DNA of 64,000 bases from Fodinibacter sp963834965. GTDB taxonomy: Bacteria > Actinomycetota > Actinomycetes > Actinomycetales > Dermatophilaceae. The stretch lies in NCBI GenBank assembly GCA_963834965.1, contig CAWIEI010000002.1, forward strand, positions 62,001-126,000, read 5' to 3'. Numbering within the stretch: position 1 is the first letter of the stretch; the number at the start of each line of letters is the position of its first letter. Below the pieces are notes generated by a model. The model had not been told where the DNA came from. It did not search any database and saw only the letters and a list, made by a program, of their open reading frames with translations. Made by a program: the position numbers and the translations under genes. This document shows positions 24,447 through 32,558 of this stretch, piece after piece.

Positions 24447-25631
24447 GTGACCACCCCACGGCGCGCACCCGGAGGTTTTCCCGTCGTCGGCATCATCGGT
24501 GGGGGCCAGCTGGCACGAATGTGCGCCGGCCCCGCTGCCGAGCTGGGGGTGACCCTGAGCGTGTTCGCCGAGGCCGACGACGCCAGCGCCGCCCTCGTCG
24601 TGCCGAGCTCTCCGGTCGGCGACCACACCGAGGCCGATGCCGTGCACGCCTTCGCACAGCACTGCGACGTCGTCACCTTCGACCACGAGCACGTGCCCGC
24701 GCACGTGCTCGACCTGCTTGTGGCCGAGGGCGTCGAGCTGCACCCCCGGCCGCAGGCGCTGCGGTTCGCCCAGGACAAGCTCGCCATGCGCGAACGGCTC
24801 ACCGAGCTGGGGGTGCCCTGCCCGCGGTGGGCGCGCGCCGACAGCGCCGCGGACGTGACGGCGTTCGGGGATGCCGTGGGCTGGCCGGTCGTGGCCAAGA
24901 CCCCGCGCGGGGGCTACAACGGCATGGGGGTCATGGTCGTGCGGGATGCCGGTGAGCTCACCGGCTGGCTGGAGCGCGCGGCATCCGAGGGCACGGGCCT
25001 GCTGCTCGAGGAGCGGGTGCCGTTCGTTCGCGAGCTCGCGGTGCTCCTGGCCCGGAGCCCGTCCGGGCAGGCTGCCGCGTGGCCGGTGGTGGAGACGGTG
25101 CAGACCGACGGCATCTGCACCGAGGTGCTCGCGCCGGCGCCCGGGCTGGATGCCGGGCTGGCCGCGGCCGTGGTGCACGCCGGGCTGACGGTGGCGGGGG
25201 CGCTCGACGTCACCGGGGTGCTGGCCGTGGAGCTGTTCGAGGTGCTGGGGGAGGACCGGGCGCCCTCCTTCGTGGTGAACGAGCTGGCGATGCGCCCGCA
25301 CAACTCCGGGCACTGGTCGATGGACGGCGCCGTCACCGGGCAGTTCGAGCAGCACCTGCGGGCCGTGCTCGACCTGCCGCTGGGGTCGCCGCGACCGCAC
25401 GGGCCGTGGACCGTGATGGCCAACGTGCTGGGCGGCGACTACGCCGAGCTGTACCCGGCATACCGTCACGTCATGGCGCGCGACCCGGAGGCCAAGGTGC
25501 ACATGTACGGCAAGGGCGTGCGGCCCGGCCGCAAGATCGGGCACGTCAACATCTGCGGCGACGACCTCGCCGACCTGCGTGAGCGGGCCCGGCACGCGGC
25601 CGACTACATCCAGGGAGCAGTGATCGAGTGA
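24447..25631 (+). CDS. purK: 5-(Carboxyamino)imidazole ribonucleotide synthase
   Basis: 394 residues, ATP-grasp fold. It converts AIR + ATP + bicarbonate to N5-CAIR in purine synthesis. Motifs: GIIGGGQLARM, FDHEHVP, ALRFAQDKLAMRERL, VAKTPRGGYNGMGV, VNELAMRPHNSGHWSMDG and the C-terminal HMYGKGVRPGRKIGHVN. A long open frame extends upstream, but GTG at 24447 matches the family N-terminus; only ~26 bases separate a TATCCT box from it, so a near-leaderless transcript is possible. The stop overlaps the GTG of purE (GTGA). Confidence 0.96.
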   Translation: MTTPRRAPGGFPVVGIIGGGQLARMCAGPAAELGVTLSVFAEADDASAALVVPSSPVGDHTEADAVHAFAQHCDVVTFDHEHVPAHVLDLLVAEGVELHPRPQALRFAQDKLAMRERLTELGVPCPRWARADSAADVTAFGDAVGWPVVAKTPRGGYNGMGVMVVRDAGELTGWLERAASEGTGLLLEERVPFVRELAVLLARSPSGQAAAWPVVETVQTDGICTEVLAPAPGLDAGLAAAVVHAGLTVAGALDVTGVLAVELFEVLGEDRAPSFVVNELAMRPHNSGHWSMDGAVTGQFEQHLRAVLDLPLGSPRPHGPWTVMANVLGGDYAELYPAYRHVMARDPEAKVHMYGKGVRPGRKIGHVNICGDDLADLRERARHAADYIQGAVIE

Positions 25632-26167
25632 GCACGCACGCGGACGGGAGCACCCCGCTGGTCGGTGTCGTCATGGGGTCCGACTCCGACTGGCCGGTCA
25701 TGGAGGGAGCGGTCGTCGCGCTCGAGGAGCTCGGGGTGGCGTGCGAGGTCGACGTCGTCTCGGCGCACAGGATGCCGGAGGAGATGGTCGAGTACGGTCG
25801 CTCGGCCGAGTCGCGCGGGCTGCGCGTGATCATCGCCGGTGCCGGGGGCGCTGCCCACCTGCCGGGGATGCTCGCGTCGGTCACCTCGCTGCCGGTCATC
25901 GGGGTGCCGGTGCCGCTGAAGTATCTCGACGGGATGGACTCGCTGCTGTCGATCGTGCAGATGCCGTCGGGCGTGCCGGTGGCGACCGTGTCGGTGGGTG
26001 GGGCGCTCAACGCCGGCCTGCTCGCCGCCCGCATCCTCGGCGCAGGGGAGGGGGCGGAGGCGGAGCGGCTGCGGGGGGCGCTGGCGCAGTTCCGCGAGAA
26101 CCTGCGCGACCAGGCACAGGCCAAGGGAGCGGCGCTGCGGGAGCGTCGGGCGACCGACCGCGGGTAG
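25628..26167 (+). CDS. purE: N5-carboxyaminoimidazole ribonucleotide mutase
   Basis: 179 residues, class I PurE, which rearranges N5-CAIR to CAIR. Active-site segments are MGSDSDWPVM, SAHRMPEEM (catalytic His), AGAGGAAHLPGM and GVPVPLKYLDGMDSLLSIVQMPSGVPVATV, near the family norm. It is translationally coupled to purK. The C-terminal ~20 residues are charged and variable, as usual. Confidence 0.96.
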   Translation: MSTHADGSTPLVGVVMGSDSDWPVMEGAVVALEELGVACEVDVVSAHRMPEEMVEYGRSAESRGLRVIIAGAGGAAHLPGMLASVTSLPVIGVPVPLKYLDGMDSLLSIVQMPSGVPVATVSVGGALNAGLLAARILGAGEGAEAERLRGALAQFRENLRDQAQAKGAALRERRATDRG

Positions 26168-26249
26168 TCCCGGCGTCGGCTTCGATCTGGTCGAGGGCTC
26201 ACCGCGTCGAGGGTAGTTTCTGCTGAGGGCGAACTGGGCCTGTGGATGC

Positions 26250-26279
26250 TTGATACTCGAACAGGCGTTCGGTTATGAT
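26250..26279 (+). promoter_or_regulatory. Promoter with LexA-type SOS box
   Basis: TTGATA (26250-26255) and TATGAT (26274-26279) with an 18-base spacer make a strong -35/-10 pair. Nested in the spacer is TCGAACAGGCGTTCGG (26257-26272), one base off the actinobacterial LexA consensus TCGAAC-N4-GTTCGA. DNA-damage control of the following 13E12/HNH gene is expected; mycobacterial 13E12 genes are known to carry SOS boxes. Confidence 0.75.
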
Positions 26280-27886
26280 TGGGCATGGCATCTCGGGGGT
26301 TGGGTCTGGCGGAGCGTCGCTCCGTGATGCTGCTGCTGCTGACGCGCTGGTCGGGTTCGGTGGGGCGGTGCACGAGGCGTCGGATGAGCAGCTGGCTGAG
26401 CTGATGGGTGAGGCGGATGCGCTTGGCGGCTCAGGCTGCGTGCGGCGCGTGCAGAGGTGGCGGTGGAGGCGGTCCGGCGGGGTGTGGTGGCCGGGTCGGG
26501 GATGAACGCGCAGGCGTGGGTGCGGGAGTGTGCGCCGTCGTTGCGGCAGGGCGGTGCTGGGCAGGTCGCGAAGCTCGCGGTCGAGGTCGCGGGGTGTCCC
26601 GGGCGGCGGGGTCGTTGGCGCCGGATGCCGCGGCGGAGCCGGACCCTGCGTCGCCGTTGGGGTTGGTGTGGGCGGGGGTGGTCGCGGCGGAGGTGTCGCC
26701 GAGTTTGGCGTTGTCGGCTCTGGGTGAGGTGGCCCGGTTGGAGCCGCGTCTGGAGCCGGAGGCGGTGCCGACGGTGACCCGGGCGTTGCTGGGGTTGGGC
26801 ACGGTGTGGGGTGCGGGTCTGATGCGGAAGCTGCGTCCGGCGATGATCGCGAAGTATGGGCATCAGGGGGAGCTGGACGACGTGCAGGAGCGGTTGGCTC
26901 CGGTGGCGCGGTTGTCGCAGCCGTGGGTGGCGTCGGGGGATGTGACGGAGTATCAGCTGGTGGTGACTCCGGAGCAGGCGGCGGTGTTGGAGGCGGCGAT
27001 CGGGCCGCTCAGTGCGCCTGCTCCGAACGATGAGACCGGGCAGCGGGACCTGCGCCCGGCGGGGCAGCGGCGGGTGGAGGCGTTGGCCGAGGTCTGCCGC
27101 AGGTCGTCGGGGTTGGACGCCGACGGGGCCGGTGGTGACGGGCCGGCGGGGTCGGCGGCGGCGTTGCACGTGACGATCAGCCTGGCCGACTTGCAGGAGA
27201 TGACGGGGGCGGGGGAGGTGCTCGGGTCGACCGCGACGGGGGTGTTGTTGTCGCCGCAGGTGCTGCGGCGGGTGGCGTGTGACGCGGCGTTGGTCCCGCA
27301 CGTGCTGGGCACGGCGGGGGAGGACCTGGACCTGGGGCGGGTGGTGCGCCTGTTCACCCGGGCCCAGCGTCGCCGGTTGTGGCGCCGGGACCGGACCTGC
27401 ACCTTCCCGGGGTGTTCGGCGCCGGCGAGCTGGGCGAAGGCGCATCACGTGCTGCACTGGGCCGATGGTGGCCGGTCCGATGTCGACAACGCGGCGTTGT
27501 TGTGTCAGCGCCACCACACGTTCGTGCACCAGCGACGGCTGTGGGCCGACGTGCGCACGACCCCTGACGAGCTGGGCCGGTCCGTCATCTGGGACCTGCA
27601 CCCCGGCTCGTATGACCGGCAGCTGGAATGGCTGGCCCGGCAACGCGCCGAGCACGACCCGCCACCGCTGACCCGGCAGCGGCTGCTGCAGCTGGTGGCT
27701 GCGGTCACCCACCGTGACGAGGCCGACCGGCGCCTGGCCCAGCACGACCTCGACCAGCTCAGCGACGCCTGGCACGACTGGGACCACCACGCCCAGACCG
27801 CCATCGACCCCGACGACCCCGACTACCGCGCCTGGCACGAGACCCACCTGACCGCCGTCGCAGCCGCGACCCACCATGCCGCGTGA
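26275..27886 (+). pseudogene. DUF222/13E12-family HNH endonuclease, frame-disrupted
   Basis: From about 26590 to the end one frame encodes a normal DUF222-HNH protein. It has SPLGLVWAGVVAAEVSPSLA, TEYQLVVTPEQAAVLEAAIG, LRPAGQRRVEAL, then VVRLFTRAQRRRLWRRDRTC and the HNH core CTFPGCSAPASWAKAHHVLH...DNAALLCQRHHTFVH. Upstream the homologous protein is split over three frames: one (26275 onward) with GASLRDAAAADALVGF...LAELMGEADALG, a second with RLAAQAA near 26420, a third (26457 onward) with VEAVRRGVVAGSGMNAQAWVRECAPSLRQGGAGQVAKLAVEVA. It then returns to the second frame near 26590. At least three indels are needed, so the gene is a decayed copy or the assembly is wrong here. The SOS promoter is intact. 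13E12 proteins are multicopy in actinobacteria; their function is unsettled. Confidence 0.8.
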
Positions 27887-27932
27887 GGCGTGCACCCGAC
27901 GTGCCGGCGGATGCGATGACTCTGCGGACCCT

Positions 27933-28002
27933 GTCGTCTGTGCCCCTTCCCCTGGCAGCCCTTCAACGTCGTCTGTGCCCCTTCCCCTGGCAGCCCTTCA
28001 AC
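27933..28002. repeat. Perfect 35-bp tandem duplication
   Basis: Two exact consecutive copies of a 35-bp unit (27933-27967 and 27968-28002), starting GTCGTCTGTGCCCC and ending GCAGCCCTTCAAC. It lies in the 178-base gap between the HNH relic and the TOPRIM gene, where no coding function is convincing. Probably a slippage or recombination duplication. Confidence 0.9.
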
Positions 28003-28064
28003 CGCGGCCGTTCGCCCGCGAAACCAGGTTGACCGGCCAGCCCAGCCCTGCGCCCAATGGGACG

Positions 28065-28739
28065 GTGAACCAGCCCCGCTGCGTCGTGCTCGTCGAGGGC
28101 CACAGCGACCGGGTGGCACTGCGCACGCTGGCGCAGTGCCTGGGGCGCGATCTCGACGCGGAGGGAGTCGAGGTGGTGGCCATGGGTGGCATCACCAACA
28201 CCCGGGCCTTCGCGAAGAGGTACGGACCGCTGGGGCTGGGCCTGCCCCTCGCGGGGCTCTACGACATCGGGGAGCGGGCCGTGCTCCGGCGCGGGCTTCG
28301 CGCGGCGGGTCTGGCGGACCCGCTCGAGCCGTACGCGTTCGAGCCGGACGTAGTCGAGCCGGAGGCAATCGGGCCGGAGGCAATCGAGCCGCCCGCATTC
28401 GAGCGGCTCGGCTTCTACGCGTGCGACCGCGACCTCGAGGACGAGCTGCTGCGCGCGCTGGGTACCGACGCGGCCGAGGCGGTCATCGCCGAGGCCGGGG
28501 AGGCGCAGTCCCTGCGGCTGCTCGCAGGCATGCCAGCACAGCGCGGCTGGACCCGGCTCGCGGTGCTCCGCCGGTTCCTCGGCTCACAGTCGGGGCGCAA
28601 GGCGCGGTATGCCGACCTGTTCGTCCGAGCTCTCGACCCAGACCGGGTGCCCGAGCCGCTGACCGCGCTGCTCGCCCACGTCCGGCGCGAACCGACCGCC
28701 CAGAGTGACGGCGACGTGCCAGGCATCCCACGGCGCTGA
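28065..28739 (+). CDS. Stand-alone TOPRIM (OLD-like) domain protein
   Basis: 224 residues from GTG at 28065. The core is a TOPRIM fold like that of OLD-family nucleases: CVVLVEGHSDRVALRTLAQ (conserved Glu) near residue 6, EVVAMGGITNTRAFAKRYGP, and GLPLAGLYDIGERAVL with the acidic D. A later FYACDRDLEDELLRALG carries the second acidic set. A short Pro-Glu linker with repeated VEPEAI-type units (about 85-108) is inserted between the two halves. There is no ATPase domain, unlike complete OLD proteins. An upstream open frame includes the tandem duplication and is unlikely to be coding. Nucleic-acid cleavage or phosphotransfer is plausible; no partner gene is adjacent. Confidence 0.7.
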   Translation: MNQPRCVVLVEGHSDRVALRTLAQCLGRDLDAEGVEVVAMGGITNTRAFAKRYGPLGLGLPLAGLYDIGERAVLRRGLRAAGLADPLEPYAFEPDVVEPEAIGPEAIEPPAFERLGFYACDRDLEDELLRALGTDAAEAVIAEAGEAQSLRLLAGMPAQRGWTRLAVLRRFLGSQSGRKARYADLFVRALDPDRVPEPLTALLAHVRREPTAQSDGDVPGIPRR

Positions 28740-28745
28740 ACGGCG

Positions 28746-28785
28746 CTCGGCATCCTGCGTGGGTGAGGGGCCCACGGCATCCGAG
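28746..28785. terminator. Convergent-gene hairpin
   Basis: CTCGG...CGTGGG (28746-28763) pairs with CCCACG...CCGAG (28771-28785) around GTGAGGGG-type loop bases, with an internal mismatch bubble formed by two GGCATCC motifs. It lies between the stops of the converging TOPRIM and CoA-binding genes and fits a bidirectional terminator. Confidence 0.55.
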
Positions 28786-28790
28786 TGTGG

Positions 28791-29243
28791 CTAGCGCTGC
28801 ATCCCGTCGCGCAGCAACCGTGGCCACTCGATCTTGGGGCAGGTGTCCATCACGACGTCGAGCCCGGCCGCCCGGGCCCGGCCGGCCGCGGCCTGGTCGA
28901 CGACGCCCAGCTGCATCCAGATGGCGTCGATCTGCAGGCGGTCCTTGTTGCGGATGGCGTCGTCGACCACTGCACCCACCAGGGCGCTGTTGACGAAGCA
29001 GTCGACGACCTTGATGTGCTGGTCGGGGATGTCGTCCAGCGACGCGTACCCGGGCCCGCCGTGCACCGCCTCGGCCTTGGGGTGCACCGCGATGATGGGC
29101 GTGCCGAGCTCGACGTGCATCCATCGTGAGACGCGGTAGGCCGTGCGCTGCTTGTTACCAGACAGGCCCACCACCACCCACACGCCGGGGTCCATGAGGA
29201 GCTCGCGGATCAGCTGGGGGTCGTTCTGGTGCTGCATGCCCAT
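28791..29243 (-). CDS. CoA-binding domain protein (YccU-like)
   Basis: 150 residues forming one Rossmann-type CoA_binding domain: VWVVVGLSGNKQRTAYRVSRWM (nucleotide loop), TPIIAVHPKAEAVHGG, VVDCFVNSALVGAVVDDAI, IWMQLGVVDQAAAGRARAAGLDVVMDTCPKIEW. The C-terminal DTCPKIEW is typical of the family. ATG at 29243, with ATG at 29237 an alternative. Such proteins bind CoA or derivatives; physiological role not defined. It appears monocistronic, 46 bases after the ugd stop on the same strand. Confidence 0.88.
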   Translation of the reverse strand: MGMQHQNDPQLIRELLMDPGVWVVVGLSGNKQRTAYRVSRWMHVELGTPIIAVHPKAEAVHGGPGYASLDDIPDQHIKVVDCFVNSALVGAVVDDAIRNKDRLQIDAIWMQLGVVDQAAAGRARAAGLDVVMDTCPKIEWPRLLRDGMQR

Positions 29244-29289
29244 GGCCTCATTCTGCCCGTGGAGGGCACCGGCAAACCGGAGGCCGAGG

Positions 29290-30462
29290 TCAGTCGTTGC
29301 CGAACAGGTCGCGGGTGTAGACCTTGTCGGCCACGTCGCGCAGCTCGTCGACGAGGCGGTTGGCGACGATGACGTCGCTGCGCCGCTTGAGCTCGGCGAG
29401 GTCGCGCACGACCTCGGAGCCGTAGAACCGGTCGTCCTCGAGCTCGGGCTCGTAGACGATGACCTCGATGCCCTTGGCCTTGACCCGCTTCATGACGCCC
29501 TGCACGCTGCTTGACCGGAAGTTGTCGGACCCGGCCTTCATGATCAGGCGGTGGATGCCGACCACCTGCGGCCCCCGCGCGACGATGTCGGCGGCCACGA
29601 AGTCCTTGCGGGTGGTGTTGGCGGTCACGATCGCGCTGATCAGTGTCTGCGGCACGTCGGCATAGTTGGCCAGCAGCTGCTTGGTGTCCTTGGGCAGGCA
29701 GTAGCCGCCGTAGCCGAACGAGGGGTTGTTGTAGTGCGGCCCGATCCGCGGGTCGAGGCCCACCCCCTCGATGATCTGGCGGGTGTCGAGGCCGTGCGTG
29801 GCGGCGTAGGTGTCGAGCTCGTTGAAGAAGGCCACCCGCATCGCGAGGTAGGTGTTGGCGAACAGCTTGATCGCCTCGGCCTCGGTGCTGTCGGTGAGCA
29901 GCACGGGCACGTCGTCGTCGAGTGCCGCCTCGGCCAGCAGCTTGGCGAACTGCTGCCCGCGCGGCCCCTGGTCGCCGACGATGATCCGCGACGGGTGGAG
30001 GTTGTCGTGCAGCGCCCGGCCCTCGCGCAGGAACTCGGGCGAGAAGACGATGTTCTCGGTGCCCAGCCGCTGGCGCAGGCCAGCGGTGAAGCCCACCGGC
30101 ACGGTCGACTTGATCACCGCGGTGGCGTCGGGGTTGATCGCGACGACATCGGAGACGACCTGCTCGACGGTGCTGGTGTCGAAGTAGTTGGTGCGCTCGT
30201 CGTAGTTCGTGGGGGTGGCGACCACGACGACCTCGGCACCGGCGTACGCCTCGTGCTTGTCGGTCGTCACCCGCAGCCGCAGGCCGGGCGAGGCGAGGCG
30301 GGCCTCGATGTCGGGGTCCGAGATCGGGCTGCGCCGGTTGCGCAGCATCTCGATGCGCCGCTCGTCGATGTCGAACGCCACGACGTCGTGGTGTTCGGCG
30401 AGCAGCACGGCCATGGACAGGCCGACGTACGAGGTTCCGACGACGCAGATGGTTCCAGTCAC
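29290..30462 (-). CDS. ugd: UDP-glucose 6-dehydrogenase (short type)
   Basis: 390 residues, the length of E. coli-type Ugd, which oxidises UDP-glucose twice to UDP-glucuronate. NAD site VVGTSYVGLSMAVLLAEHHDV at the N-terminus; STVPVGFT and FSPEFLREGRALHDNLHPSRIIVG around the substrate; EAIKLFANTYLAMRVAFFNELD; catalytic Cys in GYGGYCLPKDTKQL (about residue 254); C-terminal domain with YEPELEDDRFYGSEVV. GTG at 30462 gives the exact family N-terminus. UDP-glucuronate would feed the surface polysaccharides encoded further on, but ugd is not in an operon with them; it is divergent from the LLM gene across 147 bases. Confidence 0.92.
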   Translation of the reverse strand: MTGTICVVGTSYVGLSMAVLLAEHHDVVAFDIDERRIEMLRNRRSPISDPDIEARLASPGLRLRVTTDKHEAYAGAEVVVVATPTNYDERTNYFDTSTVEQVVSDVVAINPDATAVIKSTVPVGFTAGLRQRLGTENIVFSPEFLREGRALHDNLHPSRIIVGDQGPRGQQFAKLLAEAALDDDVPVLLTDSTEAEAIKLFANTYLAMRVAFFNELDTYAATHGLDTRQIIEGVGLDPRIGPHYNNPSFGYGGYCLPKDTKQLLANYADVPQTLISAIVTANTTRKDFVAADIVARGPQVVGIHRLIMKAGSDNFRSSSVQGVMKRVKAKGIEVIVYEPELEDDRFYGSEVVRDLAELKRRSDVIVANRLVDELRDVADKVYTRDLFGND

Positions 30463-30609
30463 GTCGACCCACGATACGGGGCCGGAAGTTGCGTCACGGA
30501 CCGCGGCAGAGTTGGCTGGGCGCGCAGGCTCCCCGTCGCGTGCTGCCGCAGGCCGGCGCGACCCCAACGTCCGACCCGCCCCGGCCGGACGACATCGAGA
30601 GGACTTCCC

Positions 30610-31671
30610 GTGCAGTTCGGACTCTTCATCCCGCAGGGCTGGCGCCACGACCTCGTCGGCATCGACCCGGCGCAGCACTGGGGTGTCATGGCCGGCCTGG
30701 CCCGGCGGGTCGACGGCAACCCCGACTGGTCCTCCATCTGGGTCTACGACCACGTCCACCCCGTGCCGCGCCCCACCGAGGAGGCGACCCACGAGGCGTG
30801 GACCCTGATGGCGGCCTTCGCCGGCGTGACCGGCCGGGTGCGGCTGGGCCAGATGTGCACCTGCATGGGCTACCGCAACCCCGCCTACCTCGCGAAGGTC
30901 GCCGCCACCGTCGACGTCGTCTCCGAGGGCCGCCTGGAGATGGGCATCGGCGCCGGCTGGTACGAGCACGAGTGGCGCGCCTACGGGTACGGCTTCCCGA
31001 GCGCCGGCGAGCGCCTGCAGGCGCTGCGCGAGGGCGTCGAGATCATGCGCGAGATGTGGATGACCGGCCGGTCGACCTTCGCCGGCGAGCACTTCACCAC
31101 CGACGGCGCCCTGTGCTTCCCTCGACCGCTGCAGGGCGACTCCACGCCGGGGAGCCCGCACAACGGCATCCCGATGTGGGTCGCGGGCGGCGGCGAGAAG
31201 AAGACGCTGCGGATCGCCGCGGAGTACGCCGACTACACCAACTTCTCGGGGATGCCGGAGGAGTTCAGCGCCAAGAGCGAGATCCTGCGCGGGCACTGCG
31301 ACGCCATCGGGCGCAACTACGACGAGATCGTGCGCAGCGCCAACTACAACGTCGTCATCGGCCGTGACGAGGCGGAGGTGCAGGAGCGGCTGGGCTGGAT
31401 CCGCAACCACTACACCAACGCCGGGCTGCCCGCCGACGTCGTCGACTCCACGGTGAAGTCCTTCGAGGACGGCCCGCTGGTCGGCACGCCCGAGCAGGTC
31501 ACCGAGGCACTGGTCGACCTGCAGGAGCGGGGGATGCGCTACGCCATCACCTACTTCGTCGAGCAGGCCTACGACACCTCCGGCGTCGAGCTGTTCGAGC
31601 AGCAGGTCATCCCGGCGTTCATCGAGCAGGAGCCGCACAGCAACCTGTGGCACTTCATGCACGGCCGGTAG
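30610..31671 (+). CDS. LLM-class (F420-dependent) oxidoreductase
   Basis: 353 residues, bacterial luciferase-like TIM barrel: QFGLFIPQGW start, SSIWVYDHVHPVP, RVRLGQMCTCMGYRNPAYLAKVAATVDVVSEGRLEMGIGAGWYEHEW (split over residues 76-122, the standard LLM signature) and PMWVAGGGEKKTLRIAAEYADY. The GAGWYxxE element and the absence of an obvious FMN partner favour coenzyme F420, usual in actinobacteria. GTG start with GAGAGGAC ahead. A small hypothetical protein follows 18 bases later. Substrate unknown. Confidence 0.88.
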   Translation: MQFGLFIPQGWRHDLVGIDPAQHWGVMAGLARRVDGNPDWSSIWVYDHVHPVPRPTEEATHEAWTLMAAFAGVTGRVRLGQMCTCMGYRNPAYLAKVAATVDVVSEGRLEMGIGAGWYEHEWRAYGYGFPSAGERLQALREGVEIMREMWMTGRSTFAGEHFTTDGALCFPRPLQGDSTPGSPHNGIPMWVAGGGEKKTLRIAAEYADYTNFSGMPEEFSAKSEILRGHCDAIGRNYDEIVRSANYNVVIGRDEAEVQERLGWIRNHYTNAGLPADVVDSTVKSFEDGPLVGTPEQVTEALVDLQERGMRYAITYFVEQAYDTSGVELFEQQVIPAFIEQEPHSNLWHFMHGR

Positions 31672-31689
31672 GCCGGGGAGGACACGCGG

Positions 31690-32010
31690 ATGGGTGACGA
31701 CCTGGCCGGACCGGCCGACGAAGGACCGCTCGAGGTCGAGGTCAGCGCGCTCGCCATCAACGTCACGGTGCCGCCGTCGCACCGGTGGACCGACATCCGG
31801 CGTGGCGAGGAGTTCGAGCTCCGAACGCTCAACGTGCGGATGCTGCCCGACGGGCACCTCGCGGTGAAGGCCTACGGCAGACCACTCGCCGGGGGCCGGG
31901 GCGCGTACGTGTCGTTCCCGGTGCCCGACGACCCGAAGCTGGCCGACCTGGTGGCGGCGGCCGCCGACCGCGCCGGCGAGGTGTGGGCGGCCCACCGCGG
32001 CCTGAGCTGA
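31690..32010 (+). CDS. Conserved small hypothetical protein
   Basis: 106 residues; I do not recognise the family. It is acidic, mostly beta-strand in appearance (PLEVEVSALAINVTVPPS, FELRTLNVRMLPDGHLAVKAYGRPL, RGAYVSFPVPDD), and ends in a short helix (KLADLVAAAADRAGEVWAAHRG). No signal peptide or membrane segment. ATG lies 18 bases after the LLM gene with GGGGAGGAC upstream, so it is very likely cotranscribed with it. It converges with the coiled-coil gene. Confidence 0.7.
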   Translation: MGDDLAGPADEGPLEVEVSALAINVTVPPSHRWTDIRRGEEFELRTLNVRMLPDGHLAVKAYGRPLAGGRGAYVSFPVPDDPKLADLVAAAADRAGEVWAAHRGLS

Positions 32011-32035
32011 CCGATCCGCATCCGGCCGGCGGGCG

Positions 32036-32548
32036 TCACACCAGGTGGCGGAGGTCCCCGTCGAAGAGCTGGGTCACCGACTCCTCGACGCGGCGCAGGC
32101 GCTCCTCGTAGCCGCTGACCACCTGCAGCCGGACGCGGATGCGGGCGTGCTCCGTGCGCACCTCGTCGAGGAGGTCGCGACCGGCGGCGAGCCGCTCGGC
32201 ATCCGGTGGCGTGGTCGTGTCGTCGAATGCCGCGTCGTCCAGGCGCTGCTCGAGGTCGGCGAGGCGTGCCTCGACCGTGCCGAGCTGGGTGTCGCGGCGT
32301 TCGCGCTCCGTGGTGTCGAGCACGGTGGCCCGGTCGAGCTCCTTCAGGCGCGTCTCGAGGTCCTTGAGCCGTTGGTCGTGGCGGCCGAGGCGCTCCTGAT
32401 GCGCGTCGACGCGGGCGCGCAGGGCCGTGAGCGCTGCGGTGTGCTTCGCGACCCGGCTCCGCAGGCCCTTCGTGCCCACGACGGTCGCGCGCGCGTCGGC
32501 CATCCGCTGGCGCACAGTGGGTGCAGGGGTGGCGGGTGCGTCGGGCAC
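32036..32548 (-). CDS. Coiled-coil protein downstream of the sialyltransferase-like gene
   Basis: 170 residues. After a Pro/Ala-rich start (VPDAPATPAPTVRQRM) almost the whole chain from about residue 35 to 165 is heptad-like and charged (ALTALRARVDAHQERLGRHDQ, RLKDLETRLKELDRATV, VEARLADLEQRLDDA, YEERLRRVEESV), so a long coiled coil is clear. No enzyme motif or membrane span. GTG start with a textbook GAGGAGG site, 10 bases after the GT29-like gene, so it is the last gene of a legF-GT29-coiled-coil operon. A scaffold for the glycosyltransferase or an export-machinery partner is a guess. Confidence 0.75.
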   Translation of the reverse strand: MPDAPATPAPTVRQRMADARATVVGTKGLRSRVAKHTAALTALRARVDAHQERLGRHDQRLKDLETRLKELDRATVLDTTERERRDTQLGTVEARLADLEQRLDDAAFDDTTTPPDAERLAAGRDLLDEVRTEHARIRVRLQVVSGYEERLRRVEESVTQLFDGDLRHLV

Positions 32549-32558
32549 GGGGTCCTCC

